Shown here: one piece after another, positions 12,832 to 25,226 of the stretch | Position numbering within the stretch: position 1 is the stretch's first letter | How the letters are laid out: every line of letters begins with the position of its first letter | Source of the DNA: Neelides folsomi | Taxonomy: Eukaryota > Arthropoda > Collembola > Neelipleona > Neelidae | NCBI GenBank assembly: GCA_034687125.1 | Contig: JAQGBZ010000201.1 | Location: 51,376-115,375 of the forward strand | DNA: 64,000 nucleotides | Direction of reading: 5' to 3' | Notes under the pieces: model-generated | Told to the model about the DNA's origin: nothing | Databases searched by the model: none | The model's input: the letters and a program-made list of their open reading frames with translations, nothing else | Program-made: the position numbers and the translations under genes

Positions 12832-14232
12832 TCACTGGCTGGCTTGACTAGAAACATAACCTCGTTTCATGATGAACTCCCATCTAATAAATATTTTATA
12901 AGTTCGAATTAAATTATAGATAGAAAATAATTGTGATTAAATAAATGTTTAAAATGTATAAAATGACATAAAGTAATGATTTCGTACCTTTTACCAGGGT
13001 GTGTATCCAAATAATCTATGAAATCTTGGGAGTATTTTTTCTTGATATTGGAAGGAAAAACGTCACGCCACAAATTTCTCTTCCAATCGAAGGAAAATTC
13101 CTTCATGATTTGAACAATTTTTTCTTCATCCTTAAAGTAAATGAAATTAAAAATTTAATTCCGTTTAAATATAACATACAGTTAAATCATTATTTATTTT
13201 TTTTTAATTATTAATTAAATATGGAATTTGGAATGATTTTATACAAAAATCTATCCATGTTGTATTTTTATGTGTTTTTATACCGAAATCAAAGCTCTTC
13301 TCTCAGGTCGTGGTAATTCATTCTTGTCTTCCAAAACAACGTTCTTGATTACAACAACTCCCCTGATGGCGAACCATCCACCAAACTCAGGATGAATCGC
13401 AACTCCAAATGCTTTCTATGAAAAATATAATATTTATTCATTAAAATGCCATTTAATATTTTGAATTATAAGTATGTTATGAAAGTTGATGGACGATCGT
13501 TAATTTTAACTTCCTTACTTGATTGTTATGTTGGGGGTTAGATGCTTTTTCAATGATCTTTTCTTGATTGAAATATTCAGCCCCACCGGCGACATGAGCA
13601 GCCGTTTGGACCAATATTTTAGGACGACGACTTGGATGCAACTCGAAATCATGAAAAACTTCAACTTCGAATCTCCTCTTCTTCATTTCCTTTATAATCA
13701 AATTTCGTTAATTTAGCATTCTTTAATAATAATTATTGACAATAATTGTCTCTCATTTGTAAATATCAAGTAAAATGACTTAAGTTTTCACGTTTAGTTT
13801 TTAAACTGTTTTTATACTTTTAATTTTTACTTACATCTGCAAATGATTTGAATACTTCTTTCATACTCTCATCAAGTGGATCATTTGTAGAATAAGCAGA
13901 ATGTGCAGATTTTGATCTCAAATACGGCAGAACACATTTTTCAAAAACTTCAGGGCCGCTGATAATGACAAGAGCTAAAGTTTCTGGTGGATAATCAAGT
14001 ACAAACTTTTTCCCAACAAGTTCATTGTACCAGGAAATCTATAATCAAATCAAAATATTGTAAACTCTCATTAAAAATTAAAGGGTAAATGGAAGATGAA
14101 ATAAAAATCAAGATGAAAAATCACCAGAAATGGATGGACTTCAAGACAATTTGGTTCAAAGGTTTTAGCAGCAGCGGCTTGAATGTTCGGATAAACATTA
14201 AATGACGAATGTCTAGCAATTTCCTCTGGCAT
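12832..14232 (-). CDS. MMACHC: Cyanocobalamin reductase / alkylcobalamin dealkylase (CblC)
   Basis: Cytosolic vitamin B12 processing enzyme that removes the upper axial ligand of incoming cobalamins and passes cobalamin on for methionine synthase and methylmalonyl-CoA mutase. Exons in transcript order: 14232-14125, 14038-13835, 13689-13519, 13415-13284, 13130-12988, 12883-12832; total 269 aa (human 282). Exon 3 carries the hallmark HPSRRPKILVQTAAHVAGG (from about residue 122). Exon 4 carries HPEFGGWFAIRGVV, and exon 5 the FDWKRNLWRDVFP region. The last intron (GTACGA...TTATTAG) is my choice because it yields WEFIMKRGYVSSQASQ then stop. Reading through it instead gives an AT-biased tail ending at 12909. 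The N-terminus is conserved in pattern only. It lies 250 bp downstream of the RABL3 stop on the same strand. Confidence 0.9.
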
Positions 14233-14481
14233 TTTTGTACTTTTTAATTTAATTTAAGTGGTTTTTAGTTTTAACTTGTTTAACTGATTTTCATAATTTT
14301 TTACAAAAAAGAAAGTAAAAATGGTCATCAAGATTCTTCATTCGAAATTGTGCATTGTATAGCTTTACTACACATGAAATTCTCATCCTAGACCCAAAAG
14401 TTTATAAACTATGAAATGAAATGAATTTTACCGATTTTAACAATTTTTATTAACAATAAATACCTTTAATTAAAATATTTG

Positions 14482-15400
14482 TTAATTAGTTGCGTATAAT
14501 TTTTTTCTATCGTAAAAAGGGCTTGAAGTTTCCCGATGGAATCTTCTTGATATCACTTTGTCAAAGAATCTGCTCAGCTTCACTGCTGCAGTTGTTCCAG
14601 GTCCAAGAGACTTCGGATCCAAACAATTCTTTAAAAATAACAATTATAATGTCATTATTATCTTAAATAATTTAGCTGATTGATAACCATTTGCATTATA
14701 TCGCTTTAATCTCTCAACGCTGATATTTAGATAACATTTTTTATTCTTACAAGAAATATTTCATCAGCACCACATTCCTCAGCAATTGAACTTGCTCTTG
14801 TTGTTGTTGGCCTGTAGCCTTCTGCAGCATCCACCTTCGTCCCAATGACAAGAATCGGAACTTGTGAAGCTCCCACAAATAGCTCCGGGTCAAACTCCGC
14901 TTCTTCGTCAGTTCTCCCACTCAGAACTTCATGGAGCCATCGGTTCAAATTGGCCTCAGACTTTTTATTGCTCTTGTCATGGACGAGGATAACTCCATTA
15001 ACTCCGTTGTAAAATACAGAGCGAGAATTCCGGTGGCTTGAACTTCCACCCACGTCCCAAAGGTCAATAAAGTATGTCTTTTGCTCTTTTGTACCACTTT
15101 TGAACTCATGGAGTTTGACCTCAAGGGCACACCCGACTGTCCATGATGGGCTGCTTAAAGCTTCTCCATGGCTCAGAAGATGAGCAACAGAAGTTTTCCC
15201 GACACCTGTTTTATAAAAACAAGGGTTTTATTGTCAATTTAATTTAAGCTTATTTAGTTTTAAATGTAAATCGGGAATTTGTAGTTTGTAGAATAACACT
15301 CTTATTAGGTAAACTGATTATAGTTAAATTAATAATTACAAGATAACAACTCACCTGAGTCTCCTACAACCACAATTTTTACTTTGTCATAATTACTCAT
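14482..15400 (-). CDS. RABL3: Rab-like GTPase RABL3
   Basis: Atypical small GTPase related to Rab proteins. Three exons: 15400-15355, 15205-14751, 14628-14482; 215 aa (human 236). The P-loop GDSGVGKTS spans the first intron. Next come the family hallmark SWTVGC, the switch II motif DLWDVGG (DVGG in place of the Rab DTAG), FYNGVNGVILVHD, the base-recognition motif GTKVD, and the C-terminal AVKLSRFFDKVI. There is no C-terminal prenylation cysteine motif, as expected for RABL3, so membrane attachment by a lipid tail is not predicted. The start methionine lies right before the conserved first strand. It is divergent from GTF2E1 and in tandem with MMACHC, whose start codon is only 250 bp downstream. 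A joint transcript is possible but nothing in the sequence proves it. Confidence 0.95.
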
Positions 15401-15987
15401 AATTTCATAATGTTGCTCTTTTATATTAATCCAAGCTTTTTAAATAGAGAAGGCAATATGCTTAGTTATTCTGCAATATCACTAATAATTAATTGATTAT
15501 AACTCTTTTACTATAAGTTAGTAATTACGTGTTTAATTAAATACTGAAACTTAAACTTAAATTAAAAGACACAGTCTTTTCTCATCTCTTCGTAGAATAT
15601 TCTCTGCGATTTTCTACTCCACATAATTCAAATGGCATTGAGTGTCAAAGAACAAGAGAGAAAAAGAAAATCCTGTTGGCTTTTAAACTTCGTTTTATAG
15701 AAAATACCAAACATTTAACTTTAATTTGAAGTTAATTAGTATTTAAATATATTGTAATTTCATTCAGGGTCATATTGTCATATATAACTACAGTCAATTA
15801 TAAAAATTAGTCAATTAAGTATTACAACTAACAAGCAAAAAATAAATAATTTACTACACTAACGTTTTAACCACCAAGTTAAAGTTTTAACTATTTATGT
15901 TTTATTAAATTGTCCATCAACTATTAAAGTTAAAGAGGTTAAAGATTTTGAAACTCTTTCCGGTGCCGGTGCAATAAAGGCTTAAAA
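15401..15987. promoter_or_regulatory. Probable shared promoter RABL3 / GTF2E1
   Basis: The region of 587 bp separates two divergent start codons and holds no other gene. CTTTCCGGTGCCGGTGC at 15956-15972, just before the GTF2E1 start, is a GC-rich patch suited to a core promoter or 5' UTR. No TATA box is placed convincingly. The assignment rests on geometry alone. Confidence 0.45.
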
Positions 15988-17924
15988 ATGGCTAACAATA
16001 ATCCTCCAGAGAAGACTATGTACATGGAAGAAATTCCAAGTTTTTTAAAACAACTTGCCCGTTACATAGCCAGAGGATTTTACCAAATTGAAGATTCATT
16101 AATTATTGACATGCTTGTTAGAAATCCATGTAAGACATTTAATTGCAAATCTGAGTATTGTTCATAAATTGCCAAATTGTTGTAATTTAAATGTATTTTG
16201 TACTGACTATTGAATCATTGAATTTACTGACTATTCATTTAATTGAATTATTTTAATGTTTTTGATTTTAGGCATGAAGGAAAAAGATATAGAAGATTTG
16301 CTCAAATTCGACCTCAAACTTTTACGTGCCCGAATGTCGACATTGAAGAATGAAAAGATTGTCCAACTTCGTTTGCGTATGGAGACTGGGCCGGACGGGA
16401 AAGCCCAGAAAGTTAATTATTACTTCATTAATTACATTTCTCTCGTCAATGTCGTCAAGTACAAATTGGATCATATGAGGAAACGAATGGAGACGCAAGA
16501 ACGAGACGCAACAAATCGTGCTTCCTTCAAATGCACAAACTCATCTTGTATAAAAACCTTCACCGACCTGGAAGTTGGCGAACTTTACGATCTTAACACA
16601 AACACGTTTTCTTGTACCTTTTGCAAAAGTGTCGTTGAAGAAGATGAATCCGCAGGGCCGAAAAAAGATTCAAGACTTATGCTAGCAAGGTAAATATTCT
16701 AAATAATAAACTATTGGTCATTTTTAACAAAGAATGTTTAAATCGATGAAAATCATTTTAACCTATCATTTCTTATAAATTAACATTTAAGTAAAAATTA
16801 ATTATTTTTTTTATTCAGATTCAATGAACAAATGCAAATGATCTTTGAGCTTCTTAAAAAGGCCGAAGATATCAAATTAGCTCCCCATTTACTTGATCCA
16901 GAACCTCCAAAGATTAACGATGAAGGGTAAGAAAAGAAAGCCACTTCATTTTATTATTGATTTTATAAATATTAATTAAGTTTAGAATAATTTAAGTAGT
17001 TTTAATTCTGCCTTTATGGTTAATTTTATTGCATGTGAGTTAAAAAATTAAAATGTTCCAATTTTTAAAGGGATGGAAATGGTCATTTCAAAGAAAGATC
17101 TGGAATTTGGTCTGGTGAAGCTACGCGTTCCAGCGGGTTCAACGACGAAACTAGAATTGATATTAAAATAGGAGATGAAGCCAATTTGAAACCAAAGGAA
17201 GAAAGGAAAGAAAGACCAGTTTGGATGACAAGATCTACAATAGGGGAAGAATACAATGAAACAGTAATTGAAATCAGAATTATCTAATCATGTCATTATT
17301 GCTTCTTTCCCGCTTAAATGATTTATATTTTATACTATAATTTATATTATACTTTATTTTTATTAGTTAAAGCTACAATACTCTTGATTATTTTAATTTC
17401 AGAGTTTAGGAGGAAGTGTTAGGAAATTAGAATCTGCATCTGAACGTCCACCACCAAGAGATGATATCATGTCAGTTCTTTTAACTTATGAAAAACGAAG
17501 TGAACCCGTTGGGAAAACCACAACTTACACTCAATCAGATTCAGACGAAGAAGATAATAAAAAGTTTAACAGTAGTAACTTTTCTTTTAACCATGAACCA
17601 ATGGAGGTCGAATCAGGTACAAAATGATTTTATTGATTTCACAAATTCCCAATTTAGTAAATGATTATCAAATCTTGATTCACGAGATTTAAATCATGAT
17701 GATTTATTAAAATATTTATTTTAATAAAGATGCTGATATTGATTTTTATAAAATTTTTAGCCATTATGGACAGCGACGACGACGAAGTGCCTTCAATAGA
17801 AGTAGGAAACGAGAAATTCCGAATCACCGATGTCGATGACACAGTGATAGCAAGGATGAATCCTACTGAAAAAGAAGCATATATTCACGTTTACCAAGAA
17901 CACTATTCGTACCTATTTGATTAA
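15988..17924 (+). CDS. GTF2E1: Transcription initiation factor IIE subunit alpha
   Basis: Large subunit of TFIIE, which recruits TFIIH to the RNA polymerase II preinitiation complex. Six exons: 15988-16129, 16272-16689, 16819-16926, 17071-17263, 17403-17616, 17761-17924; 412 aa (human 439). The N-terminal TFE winged helix includes [14 protein letters not shown] and the strongly conserved [21 protein letters not shown] zinc ribbon follows with cysteines at about 135, 140, 162 and 165. Its first knuckle is C-x4-C where the human protein has C-x2-C; the second, CTFC, is normal. Then come [14 protein letters not shown], the [10 protein letters not shown] segment, an acidic stretch, and a conserved C-terminus ([10 protein letters not shown]...YLFD) of the kind that contacts TFIIH. 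It is divergent from RABL3. Confidence 0.95.
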
Positions 17925-19175
17925 TTACCCGTTTTAAATTAACTTTTAATAGGTTCATCTATGTAAAAATCAACTTTTATAAATATTCTAATTAATTGTA
18001 GATACAATTATATGTTTTAAAGATACAGTTATGTAACTTACTTACAGATCATAGAGTTCTTCTTAAACCTCTATCATAAATTTTATATTTTCTTAATTAA
18101 ATAATCAAGTCTTCAAAAGATTTAAGGAATTAAAAATTCTGAATTCAGGTATCAAATTCACCATACATAAAAATTATTTTATTACATATTGTTGATAATA
18201 TCATAATTATTATATCAATTTGATATATAATGATATATAATTTTAGATATGAACTACCAAAGAAAAAGACTATTGCATATCATATTTGTATGGTTAAATT
18301 TTTAATATACCTATTATTAATTTAATTTTTAATAATTGGTACATGATTTTATTTACTCTTGTCACAAAAATTGAACTGTTGTATTTAAACGGCAAAAGGC
18401 TAAAGAATATAAAAAGTAAATAGATACATTGACTTAACAGTTCTGTGAGTTCTGCAGGTTTATATTACAAGATAAACAAAATTATCAATGCATCTCTGTC
18501 TTTAACACTCCATCACTTCATGCATAGCTGTATACATACTCTATATTATATGTATGTCTATCTTCTTTCTCGATCGTGTGATTCGGAATAGCAAAGAGCT
18601 TTCAACTTTTTACGATCCACCCAGAAGACAAAATGATCATAAAATTTCTTGGTTAAATAAATAAACCCATCTTATTTGCATTTGTAATGAGAGAATGAAG
18701 TAATAGATATTATTGTTCCTTTTACAATCTCTAATCCCGAGTCTATCTCTCTCTTCTTTTTAGCTTGGTCTTTCTTGTTCTTTCTTAGCTTGGTCCTGCT
18801 TGGTCTTTCTTAGCTTATTCTTTCTTTAGCTTGTAATATAAGAAGTTCCATGTGTTAGGTATAGGGATTTGTAGGTGCATCTCTGGTTTGATTCTCCTAT
18901 GATTCTTCTATGAGCTTGACTGGAAGAGACGGAGGGATGCTGAGGGATGTTGAGGGTGCAGGTTGATGTGCAGGGAGTGTTCTTTTGTTTAGCGTAGGAG
19001 GGGCTCACTGCCTCGGGCTCAGTTCTTCTTCGGACTTTGGCTATAACTAAAACATCTTCCATTGGTTTCCCTTTTGGTCTCTTTCTAAGAAATTGGAAGA
19101 AATTGTCCAAAGGTTTCGGTTTTTCGGTTTTAAAGGAAATGTCCTCTTGGGGGATTCGGAGATTGTAAAAGTGGG
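17925..19175. other. Intergenic region and upstream flank of the LRR gene
   Basis: The first 800 bases are AT-rich with no gene. Bases 18840-19175 are richer in G, contain short GGGATGCTGAGGGATGTTGAGGG direct repeats near 18931-18955, and probably form the promoter and 5' UTR of the LRR gene. Minus-strand open frames across 18826-19253 have no recognisable features and partly overlap the LRR signal-peptide exon, so I do not call them. Confidence 0.5.
18761..18833 (+). repeat. 25-bp pyrimidine-rich tandem repeat
   Basis: The unit begins TAGCTTGGTCTTTCTT and recurs at 18761, 18786 and 18811 (period 25), with a shortened copy at 18827. Copies differ by a few bases. It lies about 350 bp upstream of the LRR gene start. 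Confidence 0.75.
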
Positions 19176-20832
19176 ATGAATTTCCTCTTTGGCCTTTTCT
19201 TCTTCATCCTCTGTGTGAGGGTGGAAGGGGGAGATGACCATTGGGATGTCCATGATAGCCCGAATAACAATGGTTGTCCGAAGGAGTTTGGTGGACGGTG
19301 TTTCTGCTCATATCAGCAGGATAAGAAATCTAGGAATAATCGGAAATATGTAGTCAACTGCACCGACTCCGTTTTTACCGATACGACCGTTCTTAAGAGT
19401 CTTCCTATACAGACCGATGTAAGTACACAAAATGAGTAAATATTAAAAATATAGTAAATATTTACACTAAATTATTACAATAAATTACATTGTTAAACTT
19501 CTTTTGTTAAAAATTATCTTATCTTGTGTCAACTTTAGCGGAGATCAGAAGTCTTTGTTATTGTAACTGATTGTTAACTTTTTGTTTTTAGGAGTTGATC
19601 TTTACGGGGAATCAAATTGATGAACTTCCGCCGAATGTATTTGGAATGAAAGATTTCCCATTTTTGAAAGTAATTGACATGTCGAGGAATGGGATTAAAG
19701 ATATAAAAGGAAAAGCATTTCATCATGTGACGGCTGTTGAACGACTCGTTCTCAACTTTAATAAAATTACTAATGAGAGTCTTCACAATCATCCAAGAGT
19801 TTTTTCAAATTTTGAAAATTTAAAAGAGCTGCACCTGTCAGGAGCTTTTGATGGACAAATATGGTAAATGCCGTTTTTATTTAAATTTACATTTAATATT
19901 ATTTAACATTATTGATAGTTTGTGACAATCTCTTGTACATTATTAAGTTATAATTCTAATTATTAATTATTATTATTACTGATTATTATTTTACTTTATA
20001 TTATTTAAATGAGTATAATTTGATGTTTATTATAATTTTCAGGTCGCTTTCTGACCTGGGGGACATATTTGTCGAGTCGAATTTAGTTAAAGTTGAGAAA
20101 CTTCATCTTGAGCAAAATAATTTAGAGTTGATTCCAAATCGAAGTCTTTTTTGTTCTCTCCCTTCATTGACCCAATTGTATTTGGCTCAAAATCGATTAA
20201 CGGACGTGTCAATTGACACTGCGTGTCTTAAGAATCTCGATTACATTGACGCAAGTTTGAACAAAATCCGTTCCGTCCCAGTGACTTCTTCTCTCTTGAC
20301 TATTCTTAAGGACAAACAGAGAATTCTGAGAGTTAATTTGGCTAAGAATCCTTTTGTTTGCGATTGTGACCTCGACCCATTCCTGGCCTGGATAAGAAAT
20401 TGGACAGATAAAGATGTTGATAGGATAATGTAAGTTGAATCAATTAAAATTACTACTTAATTACATATATCTTTAATTGCTTATCTAATTAATTAACTAA
20501 CTATTTAATAAGGTTTATAATTTTAATTGTTTTATAGTGAGCACGAGCATTTGAGTTGCGAGAGCGGATTACCCGAAACCAATAAGAACCTGTTGCTTAT
20601 GGAAGTTGACGTTACTGAATGTCCTCCTGCATTCGCTCTTGGGGATTCTTCAATGACTGCTTCTCTCGTTTGGGTCATTTGTGTGAGCATTGCTTTGATT
20701 CTCCTTGTTTTCCTTTATGTGAGAAAAGGAGCAGCGTGTCGGAGGGTCAGTCCGCTCCTTGCTCCGAATGTCTCAGGGGTCAAATACACATCAATTGAGA
20801 AGAATGAAGAAGCCGAAATTGCCCATGTATAA
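19176..20832 (+). CDS. Leucine-rich-repeat transmembrane protein, TPBG/Waif-like
   Basis: Predicted cell-surface protein of 398 aa. Four exons: 19176-19418, 19592-19863, 20043-20429, 20538-20832. It opens with a signal peptide (MNFLFGLFFFILCVRVEG), then a cysteine cluster of LRRNT type (CPKEFGGRCFC...NC). About six leucine-rich repeats follow (for example LKVIDMSRNGI, VEKLHLEQNNLEL, LTQLYLAQNRL), then an LRRCT module (NPFVCDCDLDPFLAWIRNW, later Cys about 308 and 329). A single membrane span at about 342-363 is followed by a short tail beginning VRKG. The order and the tail after the membrane resemble trophoblast glycoprotein/Waif, an inhibitor of Wnt signalling, but other small LRR receptors share this layout. 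The function is therefore inferred. It is convergent with GMNN. Confidence 0.85.
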
Positions 20833-22212
20833 CATTTTCTCAGTCACTTGTGCCAAAACAATTACGATAAAACAAGTTAAACTTTCAGATATCATATTTA
20901 CAATCGAATTAATACATTTCATGTAATTCTATCACTTTAATCAATATTTATTTTTAAAAATTGATAACTTTCGAATTAAATCAAAAATTCAAAGTTCATT
21001 TTAAGATTTTTCAAGATTTTGGTTTAGATTTTGAATAGCAATTTTGTTTGAGAATCTCATTATTGTTAATTGCTATAAACTTTTTCGCAGATTTTTATTA
21101 ATTTTAATCTCTTTATAAAAATTATGTTTTCTACTTTGAAATTAAACCGGTTAATTTACCAAATAAGTATCTGTATGAATATGTTTATACAGTAGAGATA
21201 TTTAAACGTACTTAAACAATCCTATTGTTAAAATCCTATTTATTGTGCAATTGTCAAAACTTGCATTCCATATTTAACTATTTTGCTTGAGCTTCTCTTT
21301 CCTATTTTCTCATGACTTATTATTAACCATTGATGTTAATAAGTATTTACTTATTGTTAATATAACTTATTTAACGATCACAAAGGCTGAAGGTTTTCTT
21401 AAATATTTAACAATTATGCAGCTAGCCTTTCTGTGCAACTTATAACAATAACTTTCTTAAAAATGTGAAATGCATAATCTATAACTATGTACTTAATAAT
21501 CTTAAAATTAAACTTATTTGTTAATAAATTGTTAATAATAATTTTATAAAAAGTAATGATGACCTCATAAACTTGTGAATTTAATAATCAATACTAATGG
21601 TGTGATTTTAAAGTATTAAATTGAACAATGTGCAATCTAATAAGAATTAGCAAACTTCTGTATGATGTTGAATAAAACTACTGCCAAATTAATAATTATG
21701 TCTTTTATTTATACTTACAGTTAGTTATTCTTAATATAAATTACTTAATTTATCGTAATCTTAAGATATAAGTATTATATAGGTTTACGGAAATATTTAC
21801 AATTCTCTATTTCATAAAAATCCTCACTTACAAGAATTTATTTAACTGGCGTTCGCATTTTCGGTTTTGCATATTGTCAAAATATGTTTAAATTGCCTAA
21901 ATATAAGAATTCCAAAGACGATAATATAAAAAACACTGCTTGGTTAATTAGGGCAGAAATATAATATTCGTTTGGCAATATTTAATACTAACCGAACACA
22001 TGCGGAAATTTATCACATACAATCGCTTATTTAGGTAAAAATAATCACTATAAAATGAATTTTTATATTAAAAGTCATAAAATATTGTTTCTTGAAACAT
22101 GTAAAATGTAATTTTGATAATAAATTATTTAAATTAAAAAGAATATTGAGCACTTAAATAAAAGGTTAAAAAATTATTGGAACGTTTATGGTAGGTAGTT
22201 AAGGATGAAATA
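20833..22212. other. Convergent intergenic region LRR gene / GMNN
   Basis: About 1.4 kb of AT-rich sequence between two 3' ends. I see no coding exon, RNA gene or ordered repeat in it. Confidence 0.6.
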
Positions 22213-23077
22213 TCATTCATCATCTGAGACAAGCGATGGCTCCCATTCTTTTCCGATTCCAGACTCGTTGACGCTCGAATTTTCATCGGCAATTTTCTAG
22301 AAAAATAAATATAATTAAAATTAGGAATGATCGCATTTTAATTATTATAATCATTCCACAAAATCGCAAAACAATGATATAAACATTATGCTAATTTAGA
22401 ATATTAGAAGTTACCGTAAGCATCGAAGAGATCTTTTTAGCATCCTCAACCAAATCTTCAAGTTCGAGATTTTTCTCTTCAAGATCAGCTATTCTTTCAT
22501 GAAGAGTTTGGTTTTCCTTAAGAGTTTCTTGCAAAGCTTCAAGACGCTGTTGGGCCAATTCTTTCCAATAACCTGGCGGAGTCGTATCTGAATTTTTTAA
22601 ATAAAATCACAATTAAAATCACAACCAAATCCTTAATAAATATTCAACCAAAATCATGCACTCTCACTAATATGCATTTATCTGTAATTATTAAATTTGT
22701 TAAATTTATTCTAATTATAATGTAGATTTTTCTTGATAAAAAAATTAAAAGAAAATTACCTCCAGTGACCAGATCGATGTCGGAAGTCTCAGTCTGCACC
22801 TCTTTCTCACAATACACAATTTTGACGGTTTTCTTAATGGTTTTGGTCGGGGATTTGAACAGAGTTTTGACGACAGCGGATTGACTCGGCTGTGTTTTCT
22901 TTTTTCCGACCATTTCTCCTCCTTGGGCTCTTGAAGTTTTGGAAGATTGGATTGGAGTTAAAGGTTTCCTCTCTTCCTGAATAGACAAAAAATACATTTT
23001 GTTTATAGAAATCTTATCTCGGCTCTTATAAATTTATATAGAGTTAATTAAATGAATCTTACCTGAATCTTATTCAT
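22213..23077 (-). CDS. GMNN: Geminin, DNA replication licensing inhibitor
   Basis: Nuclear protein that binds CDT1 and blocks MCM loading outside G1. Exons: 23077-23063, 22976-22760, 22587-22415, 22296-22213; 162 aa, somewhat shorter than vertebrate geminin (about 209). The diagnostic segment is GYWKELAQQRLEALQETL at about 83-100. It opens the coiled coil (heptads to about residue 130) and matches the CDT1-binding YWKE motif of the family. The N-terminus has RKPLTPIQ at 8-15, which looks like the RxxL destruction box at the matching place in vertebrate geminin, then a basic Lys-rich stretch. The C-terminus is acidic. KEVQT at 63-67 resembles a dynein light chain (LC8) binding motif; that reading is speculative. 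It is divergent from PISD. Confidence 0.88.
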
Positions 23078-23339
23078 ATTTGTTTAGCTTGGAATCAACG
23101 GCCAAATACTATGAATAGAATCAGAAGGCGCCAATTCCTTTCACATGTCAATTCTTATACAAATTTATACAATGTGCCTTTGCTTTTAAATTCCTTTCCG
23201 CGAAGTTCGAAGAATCACAAAATCACAATTGATTGAATCACATTCTGAGAAAAGTTTTTTTAATGTTAAAGTTCCATTTAAATTAATATTATTTAGTAAA
23301 TTACAAATTACAATCAAGTTTTAATTGTACGAATAAAGA
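23078..23339. promoter_or_regulatory. Probable shared promoter GMNN / PISD
   Basis: Only 262 bp separate the two divergent start codons, so both transcripts must start inside or very near this interval. It is AT-rich apart from AAGGCGCCAA near 23127 and TTCCGCGAAG near 23197. TTCCGCGAAG and GGCGCCAA resemble E2F-type sites, which would suit geminin, an S-phase gene. That reading is inference from short motifs. Confidence 0.5.
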
Positions 23340-25226
23340 ATGTTACTGACACGTTCTCATCTTTATTTAAGATATAATGGGAAATTGTTAACTTCTTTAG
23401 TTAAATCTCCCTCATATCGTCCGGCGATTCATAATGGAAGTGTTCATCATGCTTACTTTCACAGTAATTTACTTTAATAAAATACTTTAATAAAATAAAA
23501 CTTCTGACATCAGTTACCTCCTTGTTTGCTACCACTCTATCAGGGTATCTAATATATTGGTGTTTACTGTAGTTTACTTGTACTTAATTCGATAATGAAT
23601 TAATGATCAACATTTAATGAAAATTATCAAAATATTTTTATAAGGCTCAAATTCACGGAAAGAAGAAGAGAAAAAGAAAGAGGAACAAAAAGGTCAAGGG
23701 AAGTTTGCAGCTTATCTCCGAACATTAAAATGGACCCCGATTCCGTTAAGTATTGGATTTGCTCTTTTGGCATATCAGCACATTAGACGGGTGATTAATC
23801 GGAGTCAAAATCCAAATGCCACAGTTGTATCTTCACCTGAAGATTGGGAGGTAAATAAGTTTTGTGCTATATTGTTTTTAATTACACCTCCCCGAGTTAT
23901 AATATCTGTCTCATTATCACATCAAACTTTACTATAATAAATAAATAAACTTATTTTATAAATGGCAATATAAAGAATGAATATTTATATATTTGGTTAA
24001 CAGGTTTGCGTTTATCGATCTCTTCCGCTCAATCTTACAAGCCGAATTTCCGGATGGGTCAATTCTGTAGATCTTCCTCCTTGGGCTCGAGAACCGTTCC
24101 TTAAATGGTAAATTGAGTTCAATTGTGTAAATTATGTTTAATTGACATGAACTTAAAATTGTTTCATTATTTTCATTATTTGTATTTTTAAAGGTTCTGC
24201 GAAAAATATCACTGTGATTTGTCAGAAGCGAAAAATGATGATTTGAGTTCATATAAAAATTTAAGTGAATTTTTTAGAAGGGAGCTTAAAAGAGAATGTA
24301 GACCAATTTGTCAACAATCTCCAATTGTAATTATTATAATTTCACTTAACAATTTTATCAATTATTCGTAATCTTGCACGTAATAAGAAAGCTATCATTA
24401 TTATATAACTTTATATCATTTTAACCTTTTGTTTCAGGTATCACCTTGTGATGGGACAATACTTCATTTTGGCAAAGTGAATGGAAATCAAATTGAGCAA
24501 GTTAAAGGCGTCACATATTCACTAGATGACTTTTTTGGTGCTAAATTGGAATCAATAGTGAAATTGAAAGAAGGAAATAGTTTATTCCAGTGTGTAATTT
24601 ATTTAGCTCCTGGAAATTATCATAGATTTCATTCTCCGTCCGATTGGGCGATCTCATCAAGAAGACACTTTGCAGGTATAGAAAAAATTTAAAATTCTAC
24701 ATAATTCTACAATTAGGCATTTAATATAAATTAATCATTTGTTTTATTTTACTACTTTAGGAGAATTGTTAAGCGTCCGTCCATCGAATTGCAGATGGAT
24801 CAGGGGATTATTTAGCCTAAACGAAAGAGCTGTTTATTTTGGTTCTTGGGAGAATGGATTCTTTTCAATGGCAGCTGTAGGAGCTACGAATGTCGGATCA
24901 ATAAAAATTTATAATGATCAGGTGAGCCTTTGTGCATTAAAATATTTAGTCAGTTTTATGTAATTAAAATTGTAATTATTTAATGACGTGACTTTCAACA
25001 GGAACTCGACACAAATAATCCGAAAGTTAAAAAGGGAACGGTCAGTGAGAAAACTTTTATGAAGCCACTAGCATATTTAAAGGGAGATCCCTTCGGAGAA
25101 TTCAATTTAGGCTCAACAATTGTTCTTATTTTCGAAGCTCCGATGATTTCAAAATTCAATATTGTACCTGGGTCCAAGATCAAATACGGGGAAGATATGT
25201 TTCAAGTGCCAAGAATGAAAAAATGA
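23340..25226 (+). CDS. PISD: Phosphatidylserine decarboxylase, mitochondrial
   Basis: Inner-membrane enzyme that converts phosphatidylserine to phosphatidylethanolamine using a pyruvoyl group made by self-cleavage. Seven exons: 23340-23463, 23645-23850, 24004-24107, 24194-24326, 24438-24675, 24761-24921, 25002-25226; 396 aa. Exon 1 encodes an Arg/Ser/Leu-rich, acid-free presequence ([20 protein letters not shown]...) typical of mitochondrial import. A hydrophobic segment follows near residues 68-80 ([12 protein letters not shown]). The catalytic domain shows [45 protein letters not shown] and the cleavage motif LGST with the scissile Gly-Ser at about 359-360. All key residues are intact. The start was chosen because only this frame joins exon 2 in phase and supplies a targeting sequence. 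A polyadenylation signal lies at 25486. Confidence 0.95.

Noticed and set aside
18826-19253. Minus-strand open frames upstream of the LRR gene
   Set aside because: No recognisable domain. They overlap the LRR signal-peptide exon and its GC-richer leader, and show no splice sites consistent with a gene.
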